NCBI RefSeq assembly: GCF_000092025.1
Contig: NC_003062.2
Span: 1,796,001 to 1,860,000, forward strand
Length of the DNA: 64,000 nt
Direction: 5' to 3'
From: Agrobacterium fabrum str. C58
GTDB taxonomy: Bacteria > Pseudomonadota > Alphaproteobacteria > Rhizobiales > Rhizobiaceae
In this document: piece by piece, positions 45,782-57,925 of the stretch
How the letters are laid out: each line of letters starts with the position of its first letter
How positions within the stretch are numbered: the first letter of the stretch is position 1
The notes under the pieces: generated by a model
The model's database searches: none
The model's input: only the letters and a program-made list of their open reading frames with translations
Told to the model about the DNA's origin: nothing
Program-made: the position numbers and the translations under genes

Positions 45782-47326
45782 TCACTCCGCCGCCAGTTTC
45801 GCATCATCCTCAGCCGCATCCGCATCGCCGGGTGCGGTTTTTGCATCGAGATCGGGGAACGCCACGATGCGCTTGCCGGAGAAATCGGCATGCACCACCA
45901 CAAGTTCCTTTTCCTCGAAATAACCGAGAAGCCGCCGGGCGCGGCGGGCGGAATGGGTGCCATAGGCGCGGGCAATGCGGGCATCCGACGGGCAAGGCTC
46001 CTCGCCAAGAGCGGCCTTGACCAGCAGCAGGAAGACTCCCTGCAGGTCATCGGAAACCGACATGGACAATTCCAGCGCCTTCTCCCAGCCTTCGCTGGCC
46101 GCCATCGCCGCATCCACGCCGGAACGGGCAATCGCCACCTGTCGCCGGAAATCGGCAAGCGTCATCGGCGTGCCAGGAATGCGGCGCATGCGGGCGCGCA
46201 CCAGAAAATCCTGATAGAGTACGGCATCCGTGCGATAGGCCGATTGCGGATCGTCGAGAATTTCCACGAGCACCGCACCAATCTTTTCCTCACGCTCCTC
46301 CGGCGTCAGTTCCGGCTGGCCTGCACGCGGCGACTGCTCCGATGAAGGGCCAACGGCGGCGGGCGTGGAACGGGAGAGTTCGGCCAGAATATCGGTGGTC
46401 GGGCGCGGTGCGGGTGGCGTGCGGCGCACGGCGGCGCGCGTGAACTCTTCCGGATCCGGCGTGAAGATCAGGTCTTCCACATCCTGCGGTGCGTCCGGCA
46501 ACGGCATCAGCTTCGGCGAAGACGAGCGCGCCGAGGTTTCCACCGCGCCGATGACGATCGGCAACGGGCGACGCGAGAGCGCCGGGCCGAGTGCCACGAA
46601 ATTGCCGCGCTGCAGATCGCGAAACATTTCCGCCTGCCGCCGGTCCATGCCGAGCAGATCGGCCGCGCGCGCCATGTCGATATCGAGGAAGGTACGGCCC
46701 ATCAGGAAGTTCGAGGCTTCCGCCGCCACGTTCTTGGCAAGCTTGGCCAGCCGCTGCGTGGCGATGACGCCGGCAAGCCCGCGTTTACGGCCACGGCACA
46801 TCAGGTTGGTCATGGCGCCGAGCGACGCCTTGCGCGCATCTTCCGTCACCTCGCCGGCGACGGAGGGCGCAAACATCTGCGCCTCGTCCACAACGACAAG
46901 CACGGGATACCAGAATTCACGATCGGCATCGAACAGGCCGTTGAGGAAGGCGGCGGCGGCCCGCATCTGCTGTTCGACATCAAGCCCTTCCAGCGTCAGC
47001 ACGCAGGAAACGCGGTGCTGGCGAATGCGGTTGGCGATGCCGGCAAGCTCTGCCTCCGTCCGCTCGCCATCCACCACCACATGGCCGAATTTGTCGGATA
47101 GCGTAACGAAATCACCCTCGGGATCGATGATGACCTGCTGCACCCATTGCGCCGATTGTTCAAGCAGCCGGCGCAGCAGATGCGACTTGCCGGAACCGGA
47201 ATTGCCCTGCACCAGCAAACGCGTCGCAAGCAATTCCTCGATATCGAGCTTGGCCTGCTGCCCGCCCGATAGGGTCCCCATGTCGATACCGACCTGCAAT
47301 GTTCCATTCCCTGTGCTGCATTTCAT
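45782..47326 (-). CDS. HerA/DUF87-like ATP-binding protein
   Basis: A 514-residue P-loop ATPase of the HerA/FtsK superfamily. Walker A is GNSGSGKS (41-48), Walker B is VLVVVDEAQ (about 142-150), and a RGRKRGLAGVIATQR block matches the sensor/arginine region. Beyond residue 270 is a proline-rich linker and then a C-terminal helical part of unknown fold. Archaeal HerA works with nuclease NurA in DNA end resection, and bacterial relatives occur in defence systems, but no nuclease or defence gene adjoins it. Starts at ATG 47326. Confidence 0.82.
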   Translation of the reverse strand: MKCSTGNGTLQVGIDMGTLSGGQQAKLDIEELLATRLLVQGNSGSGKSHLLRRLLEQSAQWVQQVIIDPEGDFVTLSDKFGHVVVDGERTEAELAGIANRIRQHRVSCVLTLEGLDVEQQMRAAAAFLNGLFDADREFWYPVLVVVDEAQMFAPSVAGEVTEDARKASLGAMTNLMCRGRKRGLAGVIATQRLAKLAKNVAAEASNFLMGRTFLDIDMARAADLLGMDRRQAEMFRDLQRGNFVALGPALSRRPLPIVIGAVETSARSSSPKLMPLPDAPQDVEDLIFTPDPEEFTRAAVRRTPPAPRPTTDILAELSRSTPAAVGPSSEQSPRAGQPELTPEEREEKIGAVLVEILDDPQSAYRTDAVLYQDFLVRARMRRIPGTPMTLADFRRQVAIARSGVDAAMAASEGWEKALELSMSVSDDLQGVFLLLVKAALGEEPCPSDARIARAYGTHSARRARRLLGYFEEKELVVVHADFSGKRIVAFPDLDAKTAPGDADAAEDDAKLAAE

Positions 47327-47421
47327 CCGGCCGATTCCCTTAGGCGCGGCCGGACATGCTCTTTACCAAAAAATCGGCCCTTGCGTCTCATCCGTGCCGA
47401 TAATGCACAGGCAATTCACGC

Positions 47422-48315
47422 TCAGCCCTGCGGAGACCTGACCCAGAAGCGTGAAACGCCAATGCGCCGACCGAAGACGTTAAGCGCCAGCCCGAGAATG
47501 ACCAGCGCCGCACCGATGATTTCGAAGATGGTAATATGCTCCGCAAACGCCAGATAAGCGCTGATGAAACCGACGATCGGCACCAGCAGGGAAAACGGCG
47601 CCACCGTTCCGGCGGGATAACGCAAAAGCAGATAACTCCAGATGCCCGCACCGACTATTGTTGCGCCATAGGCCATATAGATCACCACGAGAGCCATCGT
47701 CGGCGTCGCATTTTGCAGCCCTTCCACAATCGCATCTGGGCCTTCCACCACCAGCGAAAGCAAGACCAACGGCAGAACGGGTACAAGGCTCGTCCATGCA
47801 ATAAAGGAGACCACATTTACTTGGCCGATGCGGCGATTGACGATGTTGCCGCAGGCCCAGGCAATGGCCGAGCCGACTCCCATCAGGAGCGGTATAAGCG
47901 CTGCAGCCGTCATGCGCTCCATGCCGATGACCGCCAGCCCGCCAAAGGCAACGATCGCGCCGGCGATTTGTGAGGGCAATGGCCGCTCGCCGAGAAACAC
48001 CACGGCGAGCGCCAGCGTGAAGAAGGCCTGCGACTGCATGACGAGCGAAGCAAGCCCGGCGGGCAAGCCGAGCTTGATGGCCGGATAAAGCAGGCCGAAC
48101 TGAAAAAAGCCCATCGCCATGCCGTAAACGATCATATGCCGCCACGGCACATTCGGTTTCGGCAGGAAGAAGACGAGAGGCACCGCCGCAAAGAGATAAC
48201 GCACCCCCGTCAGAAACAATGGCGGCATGTCTGCAACGCCGACCTTGATGGCAACGAAGTTGAAGCCCCACAAAAACACGGTGATCAGGGCAAGAAAAAT
48301 ATGCGGCAATGCCAT
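47422..48315 (-). CDS. EamA-family (DMT) transporter
   Basis: A 297-residue protein with ten predicted helices arranged as two EamA repeats (LALITVFLWGFNFVAIKVGV and GVGSAIAWACGNIVNRR start the halves). Likely exports amino acids or other metabolites. The frame runs upstream, but MALPHIFLALITVFLWG is the family N-terminus. It is 37 bp after the LysE-type exporter gene and probably shares its transcript. Confidence 0.88.
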   Translation of the reverse strand: MALPHIFLALITVFLWGFNFVAIKVGVADMPPLFLTGVRYLFAAVPLVFFLPKPNVPWRHMIVYGMAMGFFQFGLLYPAIKLGLPAGLASLVMQSQAFFTLALAVVFLGERPLPSQIAGAIVAFGGLAVIGMERMTAAALIPLLMGVGSAIAWACGNIVNRRIGQVNVVSFIAWTSLVPVLPLVLLSLVVEGPDAIVEGLQNATPTMALVVIYMAYGATIVGAGIWSYLLLRYPAGTVAPFSLLVPIVGFISAYLAFAEHITIFEIIGAALVILGLALNVFGRRIGVSRFWVRSPQG

Positions 48316-48352
48316 TTTGTTATGTCCGAATTTCAGGCGATCGACGGGCGTT

Positions 48353-48991
48353 TCACGCCGAAACCGCCCTCTTCCAGCCAAAGGCAATGAGACCGGCGCC
48401 AATCAGGAGACCGCCGCCCGTGCGGTTGACGATGCGCTGAACCTTCGGCTTGCGGATCGTGTTACGGGCGGCACTTGCCAGAAGTCCATAAAGCGCCGCA
48501 TTCACGGTGGCAAGCACCAGGAACGTCGCTTCGAAAATCAGCACCTGCGGCCAAAACGGCAATGTCGGCACCAGAAACTGCGGCAGGAAGGCCACGAAGA
48601 ACACGATGCTCTTGGGGTTCAGCGCCGTGACGATATAGGCATGCAGGAAGATTTTGAGCGGCCTTTCACGGCCCGTCACGCCTTGGCCATCCGCGCCTTC
48701 GCCACCAACCGGCGAACGCCACAGCTTGATGCCGAGATAGATGAGGTAAGCAGCACCGATCCATTTCAGGCCGGTGAAAAGTGCAGCCGACGTGGCAAGC
48801 AGCGCGCCAAGCCCCAGCATCGAGGCCGTCATGGCGGTGAAATCACCGAGCGCCACGCCCGTCACCGTCGCCGTGCTCGCCTTGCGACCATGGCCAAGCG
48901 CATAAGAAATCACCAGCAGGATCGTCGGTCCCGGAATGGCGAGCATGATGGCGGATGCGGCCACGAAGGCCAGCCAGTTCTCCAGCGGCAT
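48353..48991 (-). CDS. LysE-family exporter
   Basis: A 212-residue membrane protein with six helices. The LysE/RhtB motif AIPGPTILLVISYALGHGRKA is near residues 18-38. The start at 48991 has GGGAGACTC upstream; the open frame beyond it is a shadow. Substrate is probably an amino acid or analogue. It sits upstream of a second exporter, an economical efflux pair. Confidence 0.9.
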   Translation of the reverse strand: MPLENWLAFVAASAIMLAIPGPTILLVISYALGHGRKASTATVTGVALGDFTAMTASMLGLGALLATSAALFTGLKWIGAAYLIYLGIKLWRSPVGGEGADGQGVTGRERPLKIFLHAYIVTALNPKSIVFFVAFLPQFLVPTLPFWPQVLIFEATFLVLATVNAALYGLLASAARNTIRKPKVQRIVNRTGGGLLIGAGLIAFGWKRAVSA

Positions 48992-49155
48992 GATTGAGTC
49001 TCCCTTGTCTAATGTGTCGAGCAAGCCACCAAAATCAGGAGGTATCAAGCTCAATCTTCGAAGATCAAGCCGCCCTGTCATCCAGCGGACGAACGGGTGG
49101 CTGCTCGTAGCGGTGCGACCTCCTCGACATACTTTGTCGAAGAGGCCGCCACTGC

Positions 49156-49392
49156 TCAAAACCGCGGCGCCCACGGTACCGACCAGTCCCGTCGCCGCTT
49201 CACTTGCGACGGCACAAAACCGATATCGACCAGCAGACGGTCCGGCAGATCGGCAAGATCGGTCGGCGGCGCGCGTGGCACCATGGCCGCAACGACCACT
49301 GCTTTCAGAGTTTTCCAGACGCCGAATGTGACGAACAGACGGTCCACCGCATCCGGCAGCGCATATGCTACCAATGGTTGATCATTTTGCAT
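49156..49392 (-). CDS. Small DUF1127-like protein (78 aa)
   Basis: From ATG 49392 the product is MQNDQPLVAYALPDAV..., and the C-terminal half contains a weak DUF1127 core: TDLADLPDRLLVDIGFVPSQVKRRRDW. The N-terminal part has a short hydrophobic helix (VWKTLKAVVVAAMV). The usual tryptophan-rich and arginine-rich part is reduced. It lies upstream of the exporter pair with no shared promoter visible. Confidence 0.6.
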   Translation of the reverse strand: MQNDQPLVAYALPDAVDRLFVTFGVWKTLKAVVVAAMVPRAPPTDLADLPDRLLVDIGFVPSQVKRRRDWSVPWAPRF

Positions 49393-49549
49393 GGGAAATC
49401 CATCCCGGCGCGGCAAAGCGGCCAGGTCCTTTATCGATGGAAAACGACATGCCGAAACGACGGGCGCAGCATGCATGCCACGCGGACGCGCAAGTCACAT
49501 GTCGGACGAAGTAAAAATGCCAAACGGCTGGGGAATCAGGCCATAAGCC

Positions 49550-49645
49550 TTATCGGAGGGAGATGCCTCGCATCACATAACCGCCCACAATCACGCCAAA
49601 CAGGCCTGACATGCCATTAAGGCGCATATTCATGTTATTGCTCAT
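49550..49645 (-). CDS. Putative 31-aa membrane peptide
   Basis: ATG 49645 is preceded by GGAGG with a seven-base gap, a very good ribosome site. The product starts MSNNMNMRLNG, continues with a glycine-rich hydrophobic segment (GLFGVIVGGYVMRG) and ends ISLR. It is too short to judge by codon use. The strong ribosome site and the hydrophobic core argue for expression. Family unknown. Confidence 0.4.
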   Translation of the reverse strand: MSNNMNMRLNGMSGLFGVIVGGYVMRGISLR

Positions 49646-49784
49646 TCCACGCCTCCATTTAGTGCAGTTATAGACAAGACGCATCTTACACAGGAAATTC
49701 GGCGCGACAAGTGGTCGCAATCTCGAATTGCAAAAGACCAGCAAAATAGATGCAAAAATGCAACAAACATTCGAATGGCGGCAG

Positions 49785-50606
49785 TCAGTTCGAAGAGACG
49801 CTGAGACCGAAACCCTGCATCAGCCGCCGCGTGGCGAAATCCGGTTTGCCCGAGGTGAAGACGGCAAAGTCGAAACCATCGGGATGTTCCGCATCCTGCG
49901 GCAGCGGCACGAGATGGCGGGCCCGCCTCGCAATCGCCTCGGCGGGATCAAGCCAGTCCACCGGCCATGGCGCCAGCCGGCGAAACACATTGGCCATGAA
50001 GGGATAATGGGTGCAGGCAAGCACGACGATATCGGTGCGCTTGCCGTCGCTGTCGATGAAGCAGGGTTCGATTTCGGCCAGCACCGCCTCGTCCGAAACC
50101 GGCTCGCCCCTGATCCAGCTTTCGGCCATACGCGCCAGATTTTCCGAACCTACGAGGCGGACATGACACTGTGTGGCAAAGGACTGGATGAGATCGCGCG
50201 TATAAGCCCGCTTGACGGTGCCGGGCGTTGCGAGAACAGAGACGAGACCCGAACGGGTACGCTCGGCGGCTGGCTTGATGGCGGGAACGGTGCCGACGAA
50301 AGTCATGTCCGGAAACCGGGCGCGAAGATCGGCTCCGGCCAGCGTGAAGGCGGTGTTGCACGCGATGATGCAGACCTCCGGGCTGTAATCCTGCAGCAGC
50401 GTTTCGAATAGCGAGAGAATGCGCGTCTTCAGCGCCTCCTCTTCCCAGCCGCCATAGGGAAAACCCGCATCGTCAGCCACATAGATGAAACCGCGCTCGG
50501 GCATCAGCACCCGCGCCTCGCGCAGAACCGTCAGCCCACCAATGCCGGAATCGAACACCAGCACCGGTTTCAGCACATCGGCCGCCGCCTCACTCGTCTT
50601 CAGCAT
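49785..50606 (-). CDS. murI: Glutamate racemase
   Basis: A 273-residue enzyme making D-glutamate for peptidoglycan. The two catalytic cysteines are in IIACNTAF and [10 protein letters not shown], and [13 protein letters not shown] and [10 protein letters not shown] are conserved. The gene overlaps trmJ upstream by 17 bp, so the pair is co-transcribed. Confidence 0.95.
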   Translation of the reverse strand: MLKTSEAAADVLKPVLVFDSGIGGLTVLREARVLMPERGFIYVADDAGFPYGGWEEEALKTRILSLFETLLQDYSPEVCIIACNTAFTLAGADLRARFPDMTFVGTVPAIKPAAERTRSGLVSVLATPGTVKRAYTRDLIQSFATQCHVRLVGSENLARMAESWIRGEPVSDEAVLAEIEPCFIDSDGKRTDIVVLACTHYPFMANVFRRLAPWPVDWLDPAEAIARRARHLVPLPQDAEHPDGFDFAVFTSGKPDFATRRLMQGFGLSVSSN

Positions 50607-51423
50607 TCTCCCCTGCTCCCTCGGCCAACGGCCCCGCTGCCCTGCCCGTCTTCTTTGGCCACTGCCGGGGAAAACGATCGAGCGACCTGATCACGCCGCG
50701 GAAAACACTGATTTCCTGCTCGGAAAAGCCGCGTCTCGACAGCACCGCCCGCAGATTGTCGACCATTTTCGGCTTTTTTTCAGCAGGGTGGAAATAACCG
50801 CGCGCATCCAGCGCTTCCTCGATATGTTCGAACAGGCCAAAAACCTGCTCCTTGGTCGAGGGCCGTTGCTCGATGGGCTGGAACAGCGTCTCACCCAGAT
50901 CGTCCATGCCAGACTTCATCCATTCATAGGACATCAAAAGCACGGCCTGCGCGATGTTGAGCGAGGCAAAGGCAGGATTGACCGGGAAGGTCACGATCTC
51001 GTCGGCCAGCGCCACCTCCTCGTTCGTCAGCCCCCAGCGCTCACGCCCGAACAGGATACCGGTCTTTTCGCCAGCCTTGAATTTTGTCCTGAGCGTATCG
51101 GCGGCGGTGACGGGCGCCCGCACCGGCTTGAACCCGTAACGCTCGCGCGCGGTCGTGGCATAGACGAAATTGAGATCCTTGATCGCCTCTTCCAGCGTCT
51201 CGAACACCCTGGTGCCGTCAATGACGTGGTCGGCCTTGGAAGCGGCGGCGCGCGCCTTCTCGCTGGGCCAGCCATCACGCGGATTGACCAGACGCAATTC
51301 GGAAAGGCCGAAATTGGCCATGGCCCGCGCCACCATGCCGATATTTTCGCCGAGCTGCGGTTCGACCAGAATGATCGCCGGGCCTTCCGCCACAAGTTCA
51401 AGCTCGCTGTTAGTGCCTGCCAT
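50590..51423 (-). CDS. trmJ: RNA methyltransferase, TrmH/SpoU family (TrmJ-like)
   Basis: A 277-residue SPOUT-class enzyme. [32 protein letters not shown] and [16 protein letters not shown] match motifs 1-3 of TrmJ, which 2'-O-methylates residue 32 of tRNA. The C-terminal dimer region is helical. TtcA in this window modifies the same tRNA position. Starts are possible at 51423 or 51429. Confidence 0.9.
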   Translation of the reverse strand: MAGTNSELELVAEGPAIILVEPQLGENIGMVARAMANFGLSELRLVNPRDGWPSEKARAAASKADHVIDGTRVFETLEEAIKDLNFVYATTARERYGFKPVRAPVTAADTLRTKFKAGEKTGILFGRERWGLTNEEVALADEIVTFPVNPAFASLNIAQAVLLMSYEWMKSGMDDLGETLFQPIEQRPSTKEQVFGLFEHIEEALDARGYFHPAEKKPKMVDNLRAVLSRRGFSEQEISVFRGVIRSLDRFPRQWPKKTGRAAGPLAEGAGENAEDE

Positions 51424-51537
51424 CGTCATTTGTCCGTGTTTGAAGCGCGGCATCGATTTTTCAACGATGCCCTAAAGCGCGCCTCACTGGCACAGATCAG
51501 CGCGAAAATCAAAGCCGGAGGGGTATAAAGGCTGCCC

Positions 51538-52068
51538 TCACTCCCCCTTGATGATATTCGCCATCTCTTCGCGCAGCGAATCCCTGCCCTCGTCGCCCAC
51601 ACGGTGAATATCGCTGATGACAGGCCGGCCATCTTCCTCGATCACGTCGAAATGCACCTCGTCGACAGTCGCCTTTATCTCCGCCTCGTCCATGCAGGCC
51701 CAGAGTTTGAATTTCGCCGTCACATCGGTCACGCCGTCCTTCACCGCACCCGGGGTCACCGAAACTTCCTGCAGCGGACAACCATCCTGGGAGTTGGTCA
51801 CGACGTCATAACCGAAAGGATCGCCCTTTTCCCCGCTTTCCGCTTCGTAAGCCGGCTTTTTGGATGCTTCGCGATATTGGGCGACGAAGTCCTTGCTGAA
51901 CAGGCTCGTCAGCATGTCCTCATCGAAAATATACTTCCAGTTTTCCGCATCGCCTGACCAGTTCTTGACGGTGATGTCCATCACCTTCTGGACGGGATCG
52001 GCAGGCCCTGCCGCTAGGGCGCTGTGGGAAAAGAGGACGGCGGCAGTCAGAAGCAGAATTTTCCGCAT
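51538..52068 (-). CDS. Exported hypothetical protein (176 aa)
   Basis: The first 19 residues are a signal peptide (MRKILLLTAAVLFSHSALA) and the mature part is about 157 residues with helices and strands resembling DUF3828-type periplasmic proteins. Two cysteines (DGCPL and WACMD) may form a disulfide. The predicted start at 52068 gives a normal signal sequence. Function unknown. Confidence 0.75.
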   Translation of the reverse strand: MRKILLLTAAVLFSHSALAAGPADPVQKVMDITVKNWSGDAENWKYIFDEDMLTSLFSKDFVAQYREASKKPAYEAESGEKGDPFGYDVVTNSQDGCPLQEVSVTPGAVKDGVTDVTAKFKLWACMDEAEIKATVDEVHFDVIEEDGRPVISDIHRVGDEGRDSLREEMANIIKGE

Positions 52069-52283
52069 GATGTGATCCCGGGATAGGCCCGACACGCGGG
52101 CGAAGCGATTCGCCTGACTGTATTCCGGCATTGTGGTTTGGCAATGCGCAAAGCGTTATTGCGCTGCGCCAAAAAAGCGCCCCCCATGGCTTTGCCTCAG
52201 ACGCTCGCGATGCTATAGCCCGACCGGATATTTTTCCGACTATTGGCGTCAACAGGCGCCACAGCTTCGAAGGTGAGGAATTC

Positions 52284-53498
52284 ATGGCAAAGATCAAGGT
52301 AGCCAATCCAGTCGTCGATCTCGACGGCGACGAAATGACCCGTATCATCTGGCAGCTCATCAAGGACAAGCTGATCCTGCCATACCTCGATCTCGACATC
52401 GAATATTACGACCTCTCGGTTGAAAACCGCGATGCCACCAACGACCAGGTCACCGTCGATGCGGCACACGCCATCAAGAAGCATGGCGTCGGCATCAAGT
52501 GCGCGACGATCACGCCGGACGAGCAGCGCGTCGAGGAATTCGGCCTGAAGCAGATGTGGAAGAGCCCGAACGGCACGATCCGCAACATTCTCGGCGGCGT
52601 CATCTTCCGCGAGCCGATCATCTGCAAGAACGTTCCGCGCCTCGTTCCCGGCTGGACCAAGCCGATCGTCGTCGGCCGTCACGCCTTTGGCGACCAGTAC
52701 AAGGCAACCGATTTCAAGTTCCCCGGCAAGGGCAAGCTGACGATCAAGTTCGTCGGTGAAGACGGCACGGTCATCGAAAAGGACGTCTTCGACGCCCCGA
52801 GCGCCGGCGTGGCACTCGCCATGTACAACCTCGACGAATCCATCCGCGAATTCGCCCGCGCCTCGATGATGTATGGCCTGATGCGCAAGTGGCCGGTTTA
52901 CCTCTCCACCAAGAACACCATCCTCAAGGCCTATGACGGCCGCTTCAAGGATATCTTCGAAGAAGTCTACCAGACCGAGTTCAAGGCAAAGTTCGACGAA
53001 GTCGGCATCACCTACGAACACCGCCTGATCGACGACATGGTTGCCTCGGCGCTGAAGTGGTCCGGCGGCTACGTCTGGGCCTGCAAGAACTACGATGGCG
53101 ACGTGCAGTCCGACACGGTTGCCCAGGGCTTCGGCTCGCTCGGCCTGATGACCTCGGTTCTGCTGTCGCCGGATGGCCGCACCGTCGAAGCCGAAGCGGC
53201 GCACGGCACGGTGACGCGTCACTACCGCCAGCACCAGAAGGGTCAGGAAACCTCGACCAACTCGATCGCCTCGATCTTCGCCTGGACCCGTGGCCTCGCC
53301 CACCGCGCCAAGCTGGATGACAATGCGGAACTGGCAAAGTTCGCGACGACGCTCGAAACCGTCTGCGTCGACACCGTCGAAAGCGGCTTCATGACCAAGG
53401 ATCTGGCCCTCCTCATCGGACCGGACCAGCCCTGGCTCTCCACCACCGCCTTCCTCGACAAGATCGACGAAAACCTCAAGACGGCGATGGCGGCCTGA
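52284..53498 (+). CDS. icd: NADP-dependent isocitrate dehydrogenase
   Basis: A 404-residue enzyme of the TCA cycle converting isocitrate to 2-oxoglutarate. It is of the dimeric eukaryotic-like type, with [14 protein letters not shown] at the start, [19 protein letters not shown] and [17 protein letters not shown]. Start ATG 52284 follows AGGTGAGGAATTC; the longer frame is a shadow. Confidence 0.97.
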   Translation: MAKIKVANPVVDLDGDEMTRIIWQLIKDKLILPYLDLDIEYYDLSVENRDATNDQVTVDAAHAIKKHGVGIKCATITPDEQRVEEFGLKQMWKSPNGTIRNILGGVIFREPIICKNVPRLVPGWTKPIVVGRHAFGDQYKATDFKFPGKGKLTIKFVGEDGTVIEKDVFDAPSAGVALAMYNLDESIREFARASMMYGLMRKWPVYLSTKNTILKAYDGRFKDIFEEVYQTEFKAKFDEVGITYEHRLIDDMVASALKWSGGYVWACKNYDGDVQSDTVAQGFGSLGLMTSVLLSPDGRTVEAEAAHGTVTRHYRQHQKGQETSTNSIASIFAWTRGLAHRAKLDDNAELAKFATTLETVCVDTVESGFMTKDLALLIGPDQPWLSTTAFLDKIDENLKTAMAA

Positions 53499-53538
53499 AA
53501 TCAGGAGGGCAATGCCCGTCCGAAATGGTGAAACAGGA

Positions 53539-53569
53539 AAACCCGGCGGCAACGCCGGGTTTCTTTTTT
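53539..53569 (+). terminator. Terminator of icd
   Basis: AACCCGGCG-gcaa-CGCCGGGTT is a perfect nine-base stem with a GCAA loop followed by TCTTTTTT. Confidence 0.92.
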
Positions 53570-53833
53570 GTTCACAGTATCTTGATTAGCCGTTGTACTA
53601 GGCGCAGAATTCGGTTCTGCGTGCCATGGCCAGTGCAACAATAAGACAAAACCAAAACAGCATCTAATTGCGTATAACTTGCCCGGCACAGTCAAACATT
53701 TATCGCAGCATCACCGCGATCTTCAGTAAGACGCTGATGATGCTGCGGATGATGAAGAAATCGAAGCGCAGGCGCGAAATCCGTTGCGGTTTTCCCATAA
53801 TGCTTCGGCGATTTTGCTTGGGGAGGCAAAAGC

Positions 53834-54460
53834 ATGAGTGAATTGATCTTTTATACCAATCCCATGTCGCGCGGGCGCATCGCGCGATGGATGCTCGAGG
53901 AAGTGGGCATTCCCTATAAAACGGAAATACTGGGTTTCGAAACCTCGATGAAATCGCCAGCCTACCGGCTGATTAACCCGATGGCGAAGGTGCCGGCAAT
54001 CAAGCACGGCGACACCATCGTCACCGAGGCGGCAGCGATCTGCGCCTATCTGGCCGATGCTTTTCCCGGCGCAAATCTTGCGCCCACACCGAAGGCGCGC
54101 GGGCTTTATTATCGCTGGATGTTTTTCGCAGCAGGCCCCCTGGAAATGGCGGCAAGCATGAAGGCGATGGGTTTTGAAGTGCCCAAGGAGAAACTGCGCA
54201 TGGCCGGTTGCGGCAGCTATGCCGATGTGATGAACACGCTGGAGCGCGCCGTCAGCGAAAACCGCTTTATCGCCGGTGATCTCTTTACCGCCGCGGATGT
54301 CTATGTCGGCGCCCATGTCGGCTGGGGGCTACACTTCGGCACCATCGAAAAGAGGCCGGCCTTTACCGATTATATGGCGCATCTGACCGACCGGCCGGCC
54401 TTCAAACGGGCCGCCCAGCTCGATGAAGAGGCGGCCAAGGAGTTGCAGGCGGCTGGATAA
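53834..54460 (+). CDS. Glutathione S-transferase
   Basis: A 208-residue enzyme. The thioredoxin-like N-terminal domain starts ELIFYTNPMSRGRIARW, with the cis-proline in KVPAI and the glutathione-binding TEAAAI. The remaining 120 residues are helical. The catalytic serine is probably S in NPMSRG. GGGGAGG precedes the ATG. Possibly functions in detoxification; substrate unknown. Confidence 0.9.
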   Translation: MSELIFYTNPMSRGRIARWMLEEVGIPYKTEILGFETSMKSPAYRLINPMAKVPAIKHGDTIVTEAAAICAYLADAFPGANLAPTPKARGLYYRWMFFAAGPLEMAASMKAMGFEVPKEKLRMAGCGSYADVMNTLERAVSENRFIAGDLFTAADVYVGAHVGWGLHFGTIEKRPAFTDYMAHLTDRPAFKRAAQLDEEAAKELQAAG

Positions 54461-54535
54461 TCGGCCCGCCCGTTTCCAGACTTACGAAACATAGCCGGTC
54501 TGGAAATCGCCAATTGGATAGATTTTTGTGACGGG

Positions 54536-54919
54536 TCATTCACCGGACTGGCTGAGCGACTCTCCGACCTCTATCGCATGCCCGTCCGGATCGTAAAAAC
54601 GAAATACTCTTTGTCCCCAGGCCTGCCGCTCCAGCGGGTGGATAAGCTCCACATGCGGCGCGATATCCTGAAAAGCCGCATCTACATCCGCATGTTCGAA
54701 ATAAAGCAGCATGTTCCGTCTGCCATAAGCCTCTTGCGCATCCGACGACGTCCGCCAGATCGTCTCCTCAAGTGACCTGCCCTCATGGATCGCAAAGCCG
54801 GTTTCAAAGAGGACGAAGCTGCCGAAATCCTCCAATATCTTCAAGCCGAGCCTGTCACGATAAAACGACTTGGACCGGTTGATATCGCGCACGAAAGGGA
54901 TGGGATTTACAAAGCGCAT
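54536..54919 (-). CDS. VOC-family (glyoxalase-like) protein
   Basis: A 127-residue vicinal-oxygen-chelate protein with the usual paired beta-alpha-beta-beta-beta modules: FVRDINRSKSFYRDRLGLKIL, then FEHADVDAAFQDIAP and FYDPDGHAIEVGE. The metal histidine in the first module is not evident, and the terminal glutamate in IEVGE is present. The fold covers glyoxalases, dioxygenases and resistance proteins; no specific role can be given. Confidence 0.85.
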   Translation of the reverse strand: MRFVNPIPFVRDINRSKSFYRDRLGLKILEDFGSFVLFETGFAIHEGRSLEETIWRTSSDAQEAYGRRNMLLYFEHADVDAAFQDIAPHVELIHPLERQAWGQRVFRFYDPDGHAIEVGESLSQSGE

Positions 54920-54987
54920 CGCACTCCCCGTTCATGTTTCCGGCACTCGGCAATCCGCGCCTTCCGTTCGTTGCCCTAAAGGGCCAA

Positions 54988-55015
54988 GAAAAAAGGCGGG
55001 GCAAAACCCCGCCTT
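54988..55015 (-). terminator. Terminator of alaS
   Basis: On the minus strand AAGGCGGGG-ttttg-CCCCGCCTT is followed by TTTTCTTGG. It lies 17 bases after the alaS stop. Confidence 0.92.
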
Positions 55016-55031
55016 CATGAATTGTTCTGGA

Positions 55032-57695
<2,664 letters not shown>

Positions 57696-57832
57696 GCCCA
57701 CACACCGCTCACAGCTGGAGTCCATCACCGCCACCGGAAATGATGGCTATATTGCAAAATCAATGGCTTTTATCGTCCGCATCCGGCCCTGTCCAGCCAT
57801 GGAGGCGAAGCAAGACATATAGGCAAGGAAAA

Positions 57833-57866
57833 AGGGCCGCGCGAAGAAAAATCGCACGACCCTTTT
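57833..57866 (-). terminator. Terminator of recA
   Basis: On the minus strand AGGGTCGTGCGA-tttttct-TCGCGCGGCCCT pairs over 12 bases with G-T wobbles and is followed by TTTTTCC. It begins 60 bases after the recA stop. Confidence 0.8.
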
Positions 57867-57925
57867 GATTCTTATCGGTTCGGCAAAGCCTGCGGGCATT
57901 GATGCCCGGACCTTCGCGGAATCTA

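Noticed and set aside
53611..53630. Hairpin CGCAGAA-ttcgg-TTCTGCG after icd as a second terminator
   Set aside because: No T-run follows and the real icd terminator is at 53539-53569.
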